A stretch of DNA of 64,000 nt from Ornithodoros turicata (taxonomy: Eukaryota; Arthropoda; Arachnida; Ixodida; Argasidae): the NCBI RefSeq assembly GCF_037126465.1, contig NC_088203.1, positions 53,171,581 to 53,235,580 on the forward strand. Direction: 5' to 3'. The notes beneath the pieces were generated by a model that saw only the letters and a list, made by a program, of their open reading frames with translations, searched no databases and was not told where the DNA came from. The position numbers and the translations under genes were made by a program. Positions 11,105 through 21,431 of the stretch are shown here, piece by piece (position 1 is the first letter of the stretch; each line of letters opens with the position of its first letter).

Positions 11105-12340
11105 ATGGATTCCTCTTCCTTAAAACCCCGAGATCGGAATCGGAAACGGTTCCGCACCGAGTACCAGCAAATTGATCTAAATACCTCAACACCCGAACCA
11201 TGGTTTGCAAAGTTCCTGGTTGTCCACTCTAATGATGACACAAAACCACTGTCAAAGGTATCTCCTTTTGTAATAGCGAAAGCACTTGAACAGCTGATAG
11301 GTAAAGAATACAATGCCAAGAAACTGGGCTCTGGAGATATCCAGGTCCACGTTGAAAAGCGAGAGCAAAGCAGTGCGCTTCTTTCACTGACAAACATCAA
11401 TGGGATATCTGTCACAGTAAGCTCACACCGGAGTCTCAACATTGTTAAAGGAGTAATTTCTGAGAGCGACCTTCTTGACTGTTCGGAATCGGAACTCCAA
11501 GAAGGCCTAGAACAGCACGGTGTGGTAGCTGTAAAGCGAATAGTCATGCGTAGGGATGGGAAAGAAATCCCAACAAAGCACATAATCCTTTCTTTCAAGC
11601 TCCACAAGCTGCCAGACACAATCAAGGCCGGTTACCTCAGTTGCAATGTGAGGGCTTACATCCCCAATCCGAGTCGCTGTTACAAGTGCCAGCGGTTTGG
11701 CCACGGTTCTCAGGTATGCCGTGGGCAGCCCGTCTGTGCTAAGTGCTCCGGCAAAGACCATTCATCAGAGTCGTGCAGCAATGATTTTCAGTGTGCCAAT
11801 TGCAAGGGTAACCACCCTGTTTACTCCAGATCATGTCCTTGTTGGAAGGAGGAGAAACAGATCCTCAAGCTGAAAACTGAGCAAAATATTACATACAGTG
11901 CAGCAAAGGCACAATTGGTGTTCCAGAAGAAAGGAACCTTCTCTGATGTGGTGCGCAGGGGAGTGGCACCACTCAGAGTATCGGTGGAGACCCAGACCTC
12001 TGGGGCTCCCCTCCACACTCCCCAACACAAAGAGAGGGACACTAAGGGTTCTCCTCCAGTGGCCTCTCAGACGAACAGCCAGGGAGATGCAATGTTAACC
12101 TCAGAGGAGGTTGTTGCATCCCCTTCCGTTTGGGACGGGATTGCCATGGGCCTGTCCCAAAACACGAGTCAGAGCATGGATCTCGATGACGACGACTGCT
12201 GCTCTCAGAAGTCGTCTTCGAGTCTACCAAGTCTTTCCATGGGCAAGGAACAGAGAGGGAAAAAAGCTGGCCGAGGACGAGGAGGAAAAGCGAAGGAACA
12301 ACAACAAAGGGTTCCTCCACCGAGAATACAAGCTCCTTAA
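11105..12340 (+). CDS. LINE ORF1: nucleic-acid-binding Gag-like protein
   Basis: About 411 residues from the ATG at 11105; an upstream in-frame ATG at 11051 would add 18. ORF1 proteins of this group coat element RNA as nucleic-acid chaperones. A region of about residues 35-170 looks like the RRM-like fold usual in such proteins (inference). Three zinc knuckles follow in a row: CYKCQRFGHGSQVC, CAKCSGKDHSSESC and CANCKGNHPVYSRSC, genomic about 11678-11839. The tail is rich in S, T, Q and basic residues and ends in a K/R/G-rich segment. The stop at 12338-12340 precedes a likely ORF2 start by 13 bp, suggesting reinitiation or stop-restart for ORF2. Confidence 0.9.
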   Translation: MDSSSLKPRDRNRKRFRTEYQQIDLNTSTPEPWFAKFLVVHSNDDTKPLSKVSPFVIAKALEQLIGKEYNAKKLGSGDIQVHVEKREQSSALLSLTNINGISVTVSSHRSLNIVKGVISESDLLDCSESELQEGLEQHGVVAVKRIVMRRDGKEIPTKHIILSFKLHKLPDTIKAGYLSCNVRAYIPNPSRCYKCQRFGHGSQVCRGQPVCAKCSGKDHSSESCSNDFQCANCKGNHPVYSRSCPCWKEEKQILKLKTEQNITYSAAKAQLVFQKKGTFSDVVRRGVAPLRVSVETQTSGAPLHTPQHKERDTKGSPPVASQTNSQGDAMLTSEEVVASPSVWDGIAMGLSQNTSQSMDLDDDDCCSQKSSSSLPSLSMGKEQRGKKAGRGRGGKAKEQQQRVPPPRIQAP

Positions 12341-12434
12341 TCCCTCCGCATTCATGGACAGTTGTTCCACAAGGTCTTTACGCCTTAGAGTAGTCGTTCA
12401 GTCCATATTCTTTTTCCTCTTCTGTGCATTTCTT

Positions 12435-15400
12435 ATGGGTTCCCAGAGCATTATTCAGTGGAACTGCCGGGGTTTCCTGAAAAATCTTGATGATGTCCAT
12501 GATTTGGCAGACAAACATCATGCTGTCTGTTTCTGTCTCCAAGAAACAAATTTGGTTCCAGACACCCCTTTCCACCTCCGACGGTGGAACGTTTACCGTA
12601 AGGACCGAACAGACACGGCACGTGCTTCCGGAGGTGTGGCCATTCTCACGGCCAGAACACTTCCCACGAGAGATGTCCAACTTTCTACAAATCTTGAGGC
12701 TGTTGCAGTGCAGATTTGCACTGACCGTGTGATGACGGTGTGTTCTCTGTACCTGCCGCCATCAGCTAAGGTTGAAGAAAAGCAACTTCAAGACCTTCTC
12801 AGACAGCTGCCACAGCCTTTTCTTCTGCTTGGAGATTTTAATGCACACCATCCTCTGTGGGGTTGCTCAAAAGTTGACACACGAGGTAGGATGTTAGAGA
12901 AAATGCTAACATCTTTGCCAATCTGCCTTCTCAACACAGGGAGTGCAACACATGTCAATTCGGCTTCACAGACTTTCTCAGCTATTGACATTTCACTATG
13001 TAGTCCATCTCTATTCCAAGACATTTCATGGACAGTTGCCGACAGTCCTTACAGTAGCGACCACTTCCCTCTTGTATTAAAACTCAATCAACTGGCAGCT
13101 ACCCTCACTACCCGACCACCCCGTTGGAAAACACAATTTGCCGATTGGGGCTCCTTTAAACAAGAAGCCATTCTGTCAGCAGAATCACTCCATGGACTCG
13201 GCATTAATGAAGCAAATGACATTATTACAGACATTGTTATTGACGCAGCCACTAAATCCATTCCGCAATCTTCAGGTCGTCTTCCTAGACGCTGCAAGCC
13301 CTGGTGGACGAGTGATTGTGCGAACACCAGACGGGAGCAGAACCGTGCATGGGGTAAGTTTAGACGATACCCAACCCCAGCAAACTTACTCGCTTTTAAA
13401 AGAGCCCGTGCGAAAGCAAGGTGGACACGGCAACAAGCGAAACGGCAATCTTGGGAAAATTTCGTATCCACCCTAAATAGTAGCACTCCATCCAAGTTTG
13501 TATGGGACAGACTGAAAAAAATCAGAGGCGACTACAGGAGCTTCTCTGTTCCACTTCTGCAAATAAATGAAAGCACGTGTCAGAGCATCGAAGACCAGGC
13601 TGACGCCTTAGGTAAACATTTCCAAAACATTTCCTCTTCTACTCATTACACACGGGAGTTCTTGAAGATCAAGGATTCTGCCGAGAAGTGCACCCTGTCA
13701 TGTGGTACTGGCGACAACTACGCTTACAATAGGCCTTTTACCATAACAGAACTTTTAAGAGCACTGAGCGTTTCAAAACAGACAGCTCCAGGGCCAGATC
13801 GCATCACGTACTCTATGCTGCAGCATTTGACACCTTCAGCGCTAGAAACCCTTCTATGCTTCTTTAACTCTGTCTGGAATGAGGGCTGCCTCCCGTCCCG
13901 CTGGAAGGAGGCGATCATCATTCCACTACTAAAACCAGGGAAAAGTCCTTCCAATCCAAGCAGTTACAGGCCTATTGCCCTTACCAGTTGCTTAGGAAAA
14001 ACTTTTGAACGTATGGTGAACTGCAGGCTTATGTACTACCTTGAAGAAAATGAATGCCTAGACCGATATCAGTGTGGCTTTAGAACTGCATGCTCAACAA
14101 CAGACCAGCTATTACGTTTGGAGACTGTTATTAGGGAGGCCTTTGTCAGACGGCAGCATTGTGTATCCATCTTTTTCGACCTCGAAAAGGCGTACGATAC
14201 CGCCTGGCGGTATGGCATCCTTCGTGACCTACACTCTTTTGGGATACGTGGTCGGCTCTTCCGTTGCGTTGCAAACTTTCTTCAGGGGAGAACATTTAGG
14301 GTGCAGCTGGGAACTGTACAGTCCCGCCTGTTCACACAAGAGAATGGAGTCCCGCAGGGGTCTGTTCTAAGCGTAACACTCTTTATTGTAAAGATGAACT
14401 CTGTCGTCCATGCAATTCCACCGTCTGTCACGTACTCCTTATATGTGGATGACATTCAAATATCCTGCTCTTCCACAAGCGTTTCTAGGTGTGAGAGACA
14501 GCTCCAGCTCACCATAAACAAACTTTCAGACTGGTCCACCAAAAACGGTTTCACGTTTTCTCCTGAGAAAACTGTTTGTGTCCCATTCTCAAGAGTGAGG
14601 GGTGTGTTTCCTGAGCCCACACTCAGAATGAATGGCCAGGATATTACTGTCATGCATGAACACAAATTCCTTGGTGTCATCTTTGACCAAAAGCTCAATT
14701 TCGTGTCTCACATAAAAAATCTCAGAGTCAAGTCAATGAAGGCCTTAAATATACTCAAGATCTTGTCGCACAGGTCTTGGGGTGCAGACCGCGAAGTCCT
14801 GCGTCGTATTTATATTTCCGTCATTCGCTCAAAGCTTGACTACGGGTCTTTGGTTTATGGCTCTGCACGGAGGTCTGCCCTGGCGATTTTAGACCCAGTT
14901 CACCACCAGGGTCTCCGTCTGGTGTTGGGAGCTTTTCGAACATCACCAGTTGAAAGCTTGTATGCAGAGTGTAATGAATGGTCGCTGGAAAAACGGAGAT
15001 TTTACCTTGCCTCTACATATGCAATGAAGGTGAGATCTTACCCGCAGCACCCTGCCCTAGCCTGTGCCACAGAAACCCGTTTCCAGCACCTGTTTTTGAA
15101 CAGACCTTCTGTCATTCCTCCTTTTAGTATGCGACTGTCCCTGGAAATGGAAGCTTATGGCTTCCCTGACCGGGGCGGGGTGACTCTAGTAGCAAGTGGT
15201 GGGAGGCTTCCCCCATGGCAGCCACCACCAACACACAACACATCGTTATTAAAATATAAAAAGCAAGAAACTTCTACAGTTGTGCTCCAGCAGGAGTTCT
15301 TATCATTAAAGGACAGTTTTGGAGACCATGTCGCCCTTTACACGGATGGCTCTAAAACGGGTTCAAAGGTTTCATGTGCAATGGTCACAGGCACGTCTGC

Positions 15401-16160
15401 TGTGTCTCGCCGTCTGCCAAACACTTTTTCCATTTTCAGTGCAGAGGTATACGCTGTGATCCTCGCTTTTAATCATGTGTTACACTCTCACATTGATACA
15501 TCAGTCGTGTACACCGATTCCCTGAGCTGTCTACAAGCTATATGCAGCTTACGGAAACAAAAGAACCCATTCGTGCAACAAGCCCAGCATTTATTCAGCC
15601 AAATTACAAACAAAGGTTTCTCTCTAACACTCTGCTGGGTGCCAAGTCACGTAGGTATACGTGGCAACGAGCAAGCCGACAAGGCCGCTGTCGAGGCACT
15701 GTCCGGCGACCTCGCATTTACAGAAGTGGCAGCTGAAGACTTGCGTTCAGTCATACGAAAGACGATTAATGAGAAATGGCAAAAACAATGGAACACACAG
15801 AACACTAATAAACTTCATCTAATCAAACATGACATAGGCAAGCCCACACATGCTTTCAGTAACCGCCTTCACGAAATTCTGTCAGCTCGGTTACGTATTG
15901 GCCACACCTACCTGACACACGGATTCCTTTTACGGGAGGAGGATCCACCCCTGTGTGTGCCTTGCAGGGAACCGCTTTCTGTTTTGCATATTCTGATAAT
16001 GTGCCCACTGCACGAAGCTCACCGTCGCCGCCACTTTCCCGCCTTTTACAAATATCACATTCCCTTCCATCCCGCACTTTTGCTGGGTGATGAGCCCCTG
16101 GTTACTTTTAATTGTGTATACAATTTTTTAAACGATGTTGGTTGCATCAAGTACCTTTAA
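12435..16160 (+). CDS. LINE ORF2: endonuclease / reverse transcriptase / RNase H
   Basis: About 1,241 residues from the ATG at 12435, just before the endonuclease core; an in-frame ATG at 12354 lies right after the ORF1 stop. Order: AP-type endonuclease with QETN, GDFNAHHPLWG and SDHFPL; reverse transcriptase with SYRPIALTS, FFDLEKAYDTAW, GVPQGSVLS and the catalytic YVDD (14442-14453); RNase H with YTDGSKTG, SAEVYAV, YTDSLSCL and CWVPSHVGIRGNEQAD; and a C-terminal CX2C...HX4C finger around 15956-16005. The enzyme nicks target DNA and copies the element RNA there. All catalytic motifs are present and there is no stop or frameshift, so the copy looks functional. Confidence 0.93.
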   Translation: MGSQSIIQWNCRGFLKNLDDVHDLADKHHAVCFCLQETNLVPDTPFHLRRWNVYRKDRTDTARASGGVAILTARTLPTRDVQLSTNLEAVAVQICTDRVMTVCSLYLPPSAKVEEKQLQDLLRQLPQPFLLLGDFNAHHPLWGCSKVDTRGRMLEKMLTSLPICLLNTGSATHVNSASQTFSAIDISLCSPSLFQDISWTVADSPYSSDHFPLVLKLNQLAATLTTRPPRWKTQFADWGSFKQEAILSAESLHGLGINEANDIITDIVIDAATKSIPQSSGRLPRRCKPWWTSDCANTRREQNRAWGKFRRYPTPANLLAFKRARAKARWTRQQAKRQSWENFVSTLNSSTPSKFVWDRLKKIRGDYRSFSVPLLQINESTCQSIEDQADALGKHFQNISSSTHYTREFLKIKDSAEKCTLSCGTGDNYAYNRPFTITELLRALSVSKQTAPGPDRITYSMLQHLTPSALETLLCFFNSVWNEGCLPSRWKEAIIIPLLKPGKSPSNPSSYRPIALTSCLGKTFERMVNCRLMYYLEENECLDRYQCGFRTACSTTDQLLRLETVIREAFVRRQHCVSIFFDLEKAYDTAWRYGILRDLHSFGIRGRLFRCVANFLQGRTFRVQLGTVQSRLFTQENGVPQGSVLSVTLFIVKMNSVVHAIPPSVTYSLYVDDIQISCSSTSVSRCERQLQLTINKLSDWSTKNGFTFSPEKTVCVPFSRVRGVFPEPTLRMNGQDITVMHEHKFLGVIFDQKLNFVSHIKNLRVKSMKALNILKILSHRSWGADREVLRRIYISVIRSKLDYGSLVYGSARRSALAILDPVHHQGLRLVLGAFRTSPVESLYAECNEWSLEKRRFYLASTYAMKVRSYPQHPALACATETRFQHLFLNRPSVIPPFSMRLSLEMEAYGFPDRGGVTLVASGGRLPPWQPPPTHNTSLLKYKKQETSTVVLQQEFLSLKDSFGDHVALYTDGSKTGSKVSCAMVTGTSAVSRRLPNTFSIFSAEVYAVILAFNHVLHSHIDTSVVYTDSLSCLQAICSLRKQKNPFVQQAQHLFSQITNKGFSLTLCWVPSHVGIRGNEQADKAAVEALSGDLAFTEVAAEDLRSVIRKTINEKWQKQWNTQNTNKLHLIKHDIGKPTHAFSNRLHEILSARLRIGHTYLTHGFLLREEDPPLCVPCREPLSVLHILIMCPLHEAHRRRHFPAFYKYHIPFHPALLLGDEPLVTFNCVYNFLNDVGCIKYL

Positions 16161-16339
16161 ACTAAATTTTAACTGAATTATTCCCTTTTTTAAATAGATA
16201 ACATTTTATCATTGTCTTGGCGCATAATAGCCCTAGTCGCTCATGCGCCAGAAAAACTTCAATCACTCACTCACTCACTTTTAGAGTGTGGTCCCTATTT
16301 GGTGACTCTATTTGCTGCTTGCGGGGTCGGGGGGGCGGA

Positions 16340-16945
16340 GGCAGCTCCACCCGAACAGTATTGATAGCTGCAACCTCAAAATCCACAACAATACCTCTGG
16401 GCGATAGCAATATTTGTGGCTCTGCCGCGAGGTCAACGACGTCGCGCAAAAGCTGCTGGTAAACTAGCTGCGTTCTCCGTGACATCAGACAGTGCACGAA
16501 AGAGAACAGAGACCCTTGCACGTAAGCGTGGATCGTGTACAATTGCTCAAACAACATAGACACAGTCTTCAATGTACCGTCCATAAACCACGATGTTGAG
16601 GATTCAAAGTACGCTAAGTTCTCGTCTGTGGAGAACACGATGACCCTCGAACCGTCGTCGCAGATGGTGTCGTAGCGCTGAAGTACTTCCTAGCAGCGAG
16701 CGACTGAGGTCATCTCCGAGCACTAATTCGTCGACGGAGTTCGGTTCGCGTGGAAAACCGATTCTTCTTGCTCTTCTAACCAGCTGCCTCGTTGCGCTCT
16801 CACTTGGGAGCTGTAGCCCCGTCGTGTTATTCATCGCGGTCGACACTTGCTGCACAATCCTCACTGGGTCTTCACGAGATATCGATGCCGAATTTTTAAT
16901 GGTAGTCCTTGCCTCCAAGAAGTCTCCTCTGCAGATACCACTCAA
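16340..16945 (-). pseudogene. MULE-type transposase fragment, frameshifted
   Basis: Translated on the minus strand, 16345-16638 gives ENLAYFESSTSWFMDGTLKT, LYTIHAYV and DFEVAAINTV, which match the MULE transposase core with its first catalytic D in MDGT. The frame shifts near 16630: upstream sequence (16640-16920) continues in another frame with the N-terminal pattern EDPVRIVQQV and QLVRRARR. The downstream two-thirds of the catalytic domain is missing; similarity is lost in a proline-rich run near 16345. The fragment adjoins the CACTA-like insertion on one side and a truncated gypsy element on the other, so both ends were cut by later events. Confidence 0.75.
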
Positions 16946-16953
16946 AGAGGAAA

Positions 16954-17848
16954 CATGGATCTGAGCAAGTTACGAGTACCGGATCTGTTACTTTTGCTGG
17001 AGGAATTGGGAGGTAGCGCAGGACAGGTGAAGCGAAAGCCAAAGATCATTGAGCTCATTCAGAGTATTGGAGCGGATGATGAGGAACTTCAGGAATGTTG
17101 GGAATTAATAGTGCAAAGAAAAGAAGACGAAGTGCAGGCCAAACATGAGAGCGTTGAAAGAGAGAAACGTGAACATGAGCTCGCTTTAAAGAGGATCGAG
17201 TTCGAAACGTTGAAGCTAGGCAGAGAAAATGCCAGTCGCCCAGTTTCGAGAAATGGGGACGGAGAAAGGCTCAAAATTAAGGACCACCTGCAACCATATA
17301 AAATAGGCGAGGATATTGGTTTGTTCCTCGTGAACTTTGAGAGAACATGCGAAAAGGTAGGGTTTCAGCGCGAGTCTTGGCCCCATAAACTACTAACACT
17401 GCTGCCATGCGAAGCCCCAGATGTCATAACGCGACTAAGTAAGGAAGATGCCGAAAACTATGACAAGACAAAGTCAGCCCTCTTGAAAAAGTTTAGGCTT
17501 TCCAGAGAAGCATTTCGTCAGCGTTTCCGCACGTCAGAAAAGAAGACTGATCAGTCGTACCCTGAGTTTGCGTATAGCCTCAAAGCCAATCTAGTCGAAT
17601 GTCTAAAAAACGCTGAGGTGCACGGAGATCATGACAAAGTCATTGAGTGTATAGCGCTCGAGCAATTCTATCGTTGCATGCCTGAGTCCGCTAGGTTTTT
17701 GGTTCAGGACATATTAAGTAAGATGAATGTCCAACAAGCCGCGGAGCTCGTGGAGGAATATGCAACGCGTCGGAAATTGCAAGATGTAACAGCGGGTTTC
17801 CCAAAAGTGCAGAAAGAAGTGGGAGACGGGAATAAGATAGAGTCGTGA
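16954..17848 (+). pseudogene. Gag with SCAN-like capsid segment (truncated frame)
   Basis: 298 codons from the ATG at 16954, which begins the conserved-looking MDLSKLRVPDLLLLLEELGG. Residues about 70-110 are a charged, probably coiled-coil stretch rich in K, R and E. Residues about 180-280 read like a SCAN/Gag C-terminal domain: AFRQRFRTSEKK, then VIECIALEQFYRCMP and a closing helix with AAELVEEYATRR; ALEQF followed by a MP turn is the SCAN core pattern. The frame stops at 17846-17848, before the zinc knuckle, which lies in another frame at about 18017-18060. A short tandem copy of ATCAACACAA near 17970 may have caused that shift. Confidence 0.78.
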
Positions 17849-17954
17849 CGCCGTTTCCCCCGTAGACGCTTCGAAAAGGGTCAAGCGCATGAAAGGGACC
17901 TCAGGGGTGAAAGTAGGACAGCTTCTACAAAAGTAGAAAGCAACGTCAAAGAGA

Positions 17955-19703
17955 GTGCACACAAAATCAACACAAATCAACACAAAAGTGTTCGAGTCTA
18001 GGCGATCGAATCTCTGTTATGTCTGTAACAAGCCAGGTCATTATGCGGCAAATTGTCCAAACAAGGTTGTGTTTTCAGATGTCAGTGGGAGTACGGAAAA
18101 TGACAGGCTGCTTGTGCCGTACATGCGTGACATGATCGCGAATAAAAAACCGTGTAAGGTGCTCAGAGATTCAGCGGCTACAATGGATGTAGTGCATCCA
18201 TCTTATATTACGGCCGAAGATTTCACTGGCGACTGCGCCTGGATAAAGCAAGTAGTGGAGGAGCATAGCGTCTGCCGTCCAATTGCTAGAGTAACTATTG
18301 AAGGTCCATTTGGTACACTAGTGACAGAAGCGGCCGTCTCAAAGAATCTCCCGCGCAGCTATCCGTACTTGTTCTCGAACAAATCATCACACCAGTTGCT
18401 AAGGGAACGTGGTCAAAGCTTTTCGGACGACACCATTCTGGCATTATCTCGTTCGAAGGCTAGACAACTCGCGAGTCAAATGGAATCAAACAGAGATGAT
18501 TCCCCGCAGATACTAAAGTCAGGTGACGCGGATGTTGGGAAACGCGACCACTGCGATAAAGGAGCTATAGCGAGTGCACAACAGGACAAATGTAGAAATG
18601 CCACTACTGAGGCGAGCCTCCTGCCAACCGTGGGCGAATACCTTCCGCCAGTGTCGCTGAACTTTCAAAGTCTTGCTAATATAGACAGGACAACACTAGC
18701 AAGGGAGCAACAGAGCGACCCATTGCTAGAAGACTTGCGCAACAATGTTAGAGGAGGGGTAGCGAAGAAAAACATTTCTTTCTACCTAAAATCGGACCTC
18801 CTCTACCGGCGCTATCAAGACCGCAAAGGCAGACTAATCGAACAGCTGGTAGTTCCGCAGAAATATAAGAATGATCTGCTGCACTTGGCCCACTCCGCCT
18901 CGTGGGCTGGTCATCTAGGCGTGCGAAAAACGAAGATGCGCCTAACGCAGGAATACTATTGGCCGGGTTGTTGGAAAGATATTGAAGAGTTCGTCCGTTC
19001 ATGCGACACTTGTCAAAGAACAGGCAAGTCAACCGACAACAGAAAGGCCCCTATGCAGTTGGTTCCGATCATTACTGAGCCGTTCCGTCGTTTGGTCATT
19101 GATATCGTAGGACCCCTCCCGGCTTCGTCAACGGGCTGTCGACACATTTTGACAGCACTTTGCCCTGCTACAAAGTTCCCAGAAGCTATCCCGCTCAAAG
19201 AGCCTAATTCAACAAATGTGGTGGATGCGCTTGTCTCTATTTTTGCCCGTGTTGGCTTTCCGGCCGAAATCCAGTGTGACAATGGCAGCGTTTTTACAAG
19301 CTCTCTCACGACAACATTTTTTGAAAGATGCGGGATTAAGCTAATCCATAGCTCCGTTTACCACCCACAATCGAATAGCGTCGAAAGGGTTCACTCAATT
19401 ATGAAGCGAGTGCTTCGAGCTCTGTGTTTTGAGCACAAGAGAGATTGGGAGGCTTCTCTACCTGCGGCGATGTTCGCGCTCCGTTCCGCGCCACACGACA
19501 TGACCGGCTTTAGCCCGGCGAAGCTAGTTTACGAGAGAAACCTGAGGTGTCCTCTCCGCATGTTAAAAGAGTCATGGGAAGGCCAGGGAGAAGAACCCAC
19601 GGTCGTGGAATACGTTCTGGAGTTGCTTGATCGTCTAAATCACGTCAGAGAGGTAGTTGAAGAGAATATGAGATCGGCCCAAGAAAAGGCTAAACTGTAC
19701 TAA
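17955..19703 (+). pseudogene. Zinc knuckle, aspartic protease and integrase (pol part 1)
   Basis: One 582-codon frame. It starts with knuckle CYVCNKPGHYAANC, then a protease-like stretch with LRDSAATMDVVHPSY, where the active-site D-S/T-G-A has become DSAA, probably inactive. The integrase follows: an HHCC zinc module (HLAHSASWAGHLG ... CDTCQR, about 18880-19020), then the core with D in LVIDIVGPLP, D in IQCDNGSVF and E in SNSVERVHS, all three catalytic residues kept. The stop at 19701-19703 is a nonsense codon, because the same frame continues directly into the RT part. Integrase preceding RT is seen directly. Confidence 0.85.
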
Positions 19704-20993
19704 AACAAATCAGCCCGAAAACGTATGTTTGCCGTTGGCGATAAAGTAATGCTTCTGAAGCCCTCCAAACAAAACAAGTTGGAAGTACAATGGGAAGGGC
19801 CAGTAAAGGTAGTTGAAAAGATATCCGAAACAAACTACGCAGTGGAAGTTGGAACGCGGCGCAAAGCAATTAAAGTTTATCACTGCAACCTTATGAAACC
19901 TTACAAAGAAAGGGAAATTGTTGTGAACTTGACAGTGAGCATGCCAGAGGAAGAGCCCAATGAAATACCAACGATAGGCAACATCAAGCATCTCACAACC
20001 CCCGAGATCGTTTCATGGACGCGCATTGGAGAGGGACTGGAGGAATTCCAAGTTCGAGACGTTGAGGATATCATTGCAGATTTTCAAGATATATTTTCAG
20101 AACGTCCGGGGAGAACTTCTTTAGTAGTGCATGACATTGAACTGACAACTAACCAGCCGATTCGGTCGAAACCGTATCGGATGTCTCCTAGACAGAGAGA
20201 GATAATGGATAAAGAAATCGAAAGGATGTTGGAGCTCGGAGTGATTGAACAAGCAGAGAGTGACTTCACGGCACCTATGATACTCGTTGAGGTTCCGGGT
20301 AAAGATCCGTGCCCATGCATAGACTATCGCCGGTTAAACGCGATAACGCGCGACGAGACATACCCGATACCGAATATAGAAGAACGGGTGGAAATTGTTA
20401 GTAGAGCCAAATACATTTCTACTCTTGACCTCGTAAGGGGATACTGGCAGGTACCCTTATCAGAAGGAGCAAGCCGGTATGCCGCGTTCGTTACGCCTTT
20501 GGGTACATTCCGACCTAAAATGTTGGCATTCGGTTTGCAAAATGCCCCCTTTTGTTTCTCCAAGCTTATGGACCGTGTCTTAAGTGGGCTGAGCGACTTC
20601 GCGCTACGATATCTGGACGACGTAGCGGTGTTCTCGAACACATGGGAAGAACATTTAGTGCACCTCAGGACAGTGCTAGACCGACTACGAAGAGCAGGGC
20701 TCACCGTACGTCCCGAAAAATGTCAATTGGGACGTGCTGAAGTAACTTACTTAGGGCACACCATTGGACAAGGGTTTCGTCGCCCACATGAGGTAAAGAT
20801 TGCCGCCGTCGTGAACTACCCCCGGCCCAAAACAAAGACCGATATCCGCGCTTTCCAGGGGCTTACTGGGTACTACCAGCACTACATTCGCAACTATTCT
20901 CAGCTGGCAAGCCCCCTCACAGATCGCTGCGGAAATGCGAGCCCTAGACCGTCAAATGGGATTCTGCTAAGGAGAAGGCTTTTCAGTCGCTAA
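19704..20993 (+). pseudogene. GPY/F-like module and reverse transcriptase (pol part 2)
   Basis: In frame with the upstream integrase but separated by one nonsense codon. The first 60 residues after the ATG at 19725 (GDKVMLLKPS, then LEVQWEGPVKVVEKISETNY) form the module that normally closes gypsy integrases, here placed between integrase and RT. The RT runs from about 20090 to 20910: CIDYRRLNAITRDETYPIPN, DLVRGYWQVPL, FGLQNAPFCFSKLMD and catalytic YLDD (about 20611). A frameshift near 20925 ends the frame before RNase H. Confidence 0.85.
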
Positions 20994-21431
20994 AAGCAGC
21001 ATTAACATGCATGCCTGTGTTGGCTGCTCCTGGTTACACGCGCGACTTTATTGTACAGTTGTACACATGCGAGTGATCGTGGAATCGGTGCAGTATTATG
21101 TCAGCTAGATGAACGAGAACGAGAACGGCCAGTCTTGTGTATAAGCCGCAAGTTGACCGGCCGAGAAGAGGCCTATAGTGCCTCTGAAAAAGAATGCGCC
21201 TGCCTGGTGTGAGCGGTACAAAAGTTGGCTTGTTACTTAGCTGGGACTAAGTTCATAATTGAAACAGATCACTGTCCCCTACAATGGTTGCAGAACTTTT
21301 CCCACAACAATGGTCGCCTGCTACGCTGGAGCCTTGCACTTCAGCAATACAATTTCGAAATCAGATATGAGAAGGGATGCCTCAACGGCAATGCTGATGG
21401 CCTCAGTCGGGGGTTCCAAAACAAAGAATGA
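20994..21431 (+). pseudogene. RNase H remnant of the Gmr1-like element
   Basis: Read across frames, this region encodes the RNase H domain: VLAAPGYTRDFIVQ, then KLTGREEAYSASEKECACLV, and in the final open frame (21225-21431) FIIETDHCPLQWL, RLLRWSLALQQYNFEIRYE and ADGLSRG. At least two frameshifts and an in-frame TGA near 21210 interrupt it. It closes pol; no integrase follows, confirming the unusual order. Confidence 0.8.

Larger units (their letters stand above)
10604..16278 (+). mobile_element. Full-length non-LTR retrotransposon (I-group LINE with RNase H)
   Basis: A 5.7-kb element with a GC-rich 5' leader (10604-11104), two ORFs, and a 3' end made of TCAC/CACT tandem units (about 16262-16278). 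It is flanked by an exact 11-bp target duplication TTTTAGAGTGT (10593-10603 and 16279-16289). Both ORFs are open along their length, and the duplication is perfect, so it inserted recently and could still be active. It landed in the right terminus of the CACTA-like transposon. The ORF2 layout of endonuclease, reverse transcriptase and RNase H, with a CCHC ORF1, places it in the I/Jockey superfamily group; the exact clade needs a phylogeny. Confidence 0.93.
7894..16288. mobile_element. CACTA-like non-autonomous DNA transposon, interrupted by a LINE
   Basis: The left end reads CACTCTAAAAATGGTGACAC and the right end, read inward on the minus strand from the pre-insertion terminus at 10602, reads CACTCTAAAAACGGTGACAC. 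About 26 of 29 terminal bases match. A 3-bp duplication TGG flanks it (7891-7893; 16289-16291). CACT termini with a 3-bp duplication fit the EnSpm/CACTA superfamily. Subterminal GTGACAC/AAGTGTCAC motifs recur near both ends (7905-8050 and 10380-10590), as in CACTA elements. Without the LINE it is about 2.7 kb. No transposase is visible. It hosts two SINEs and a long palindrome. Confidence 0.72.
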
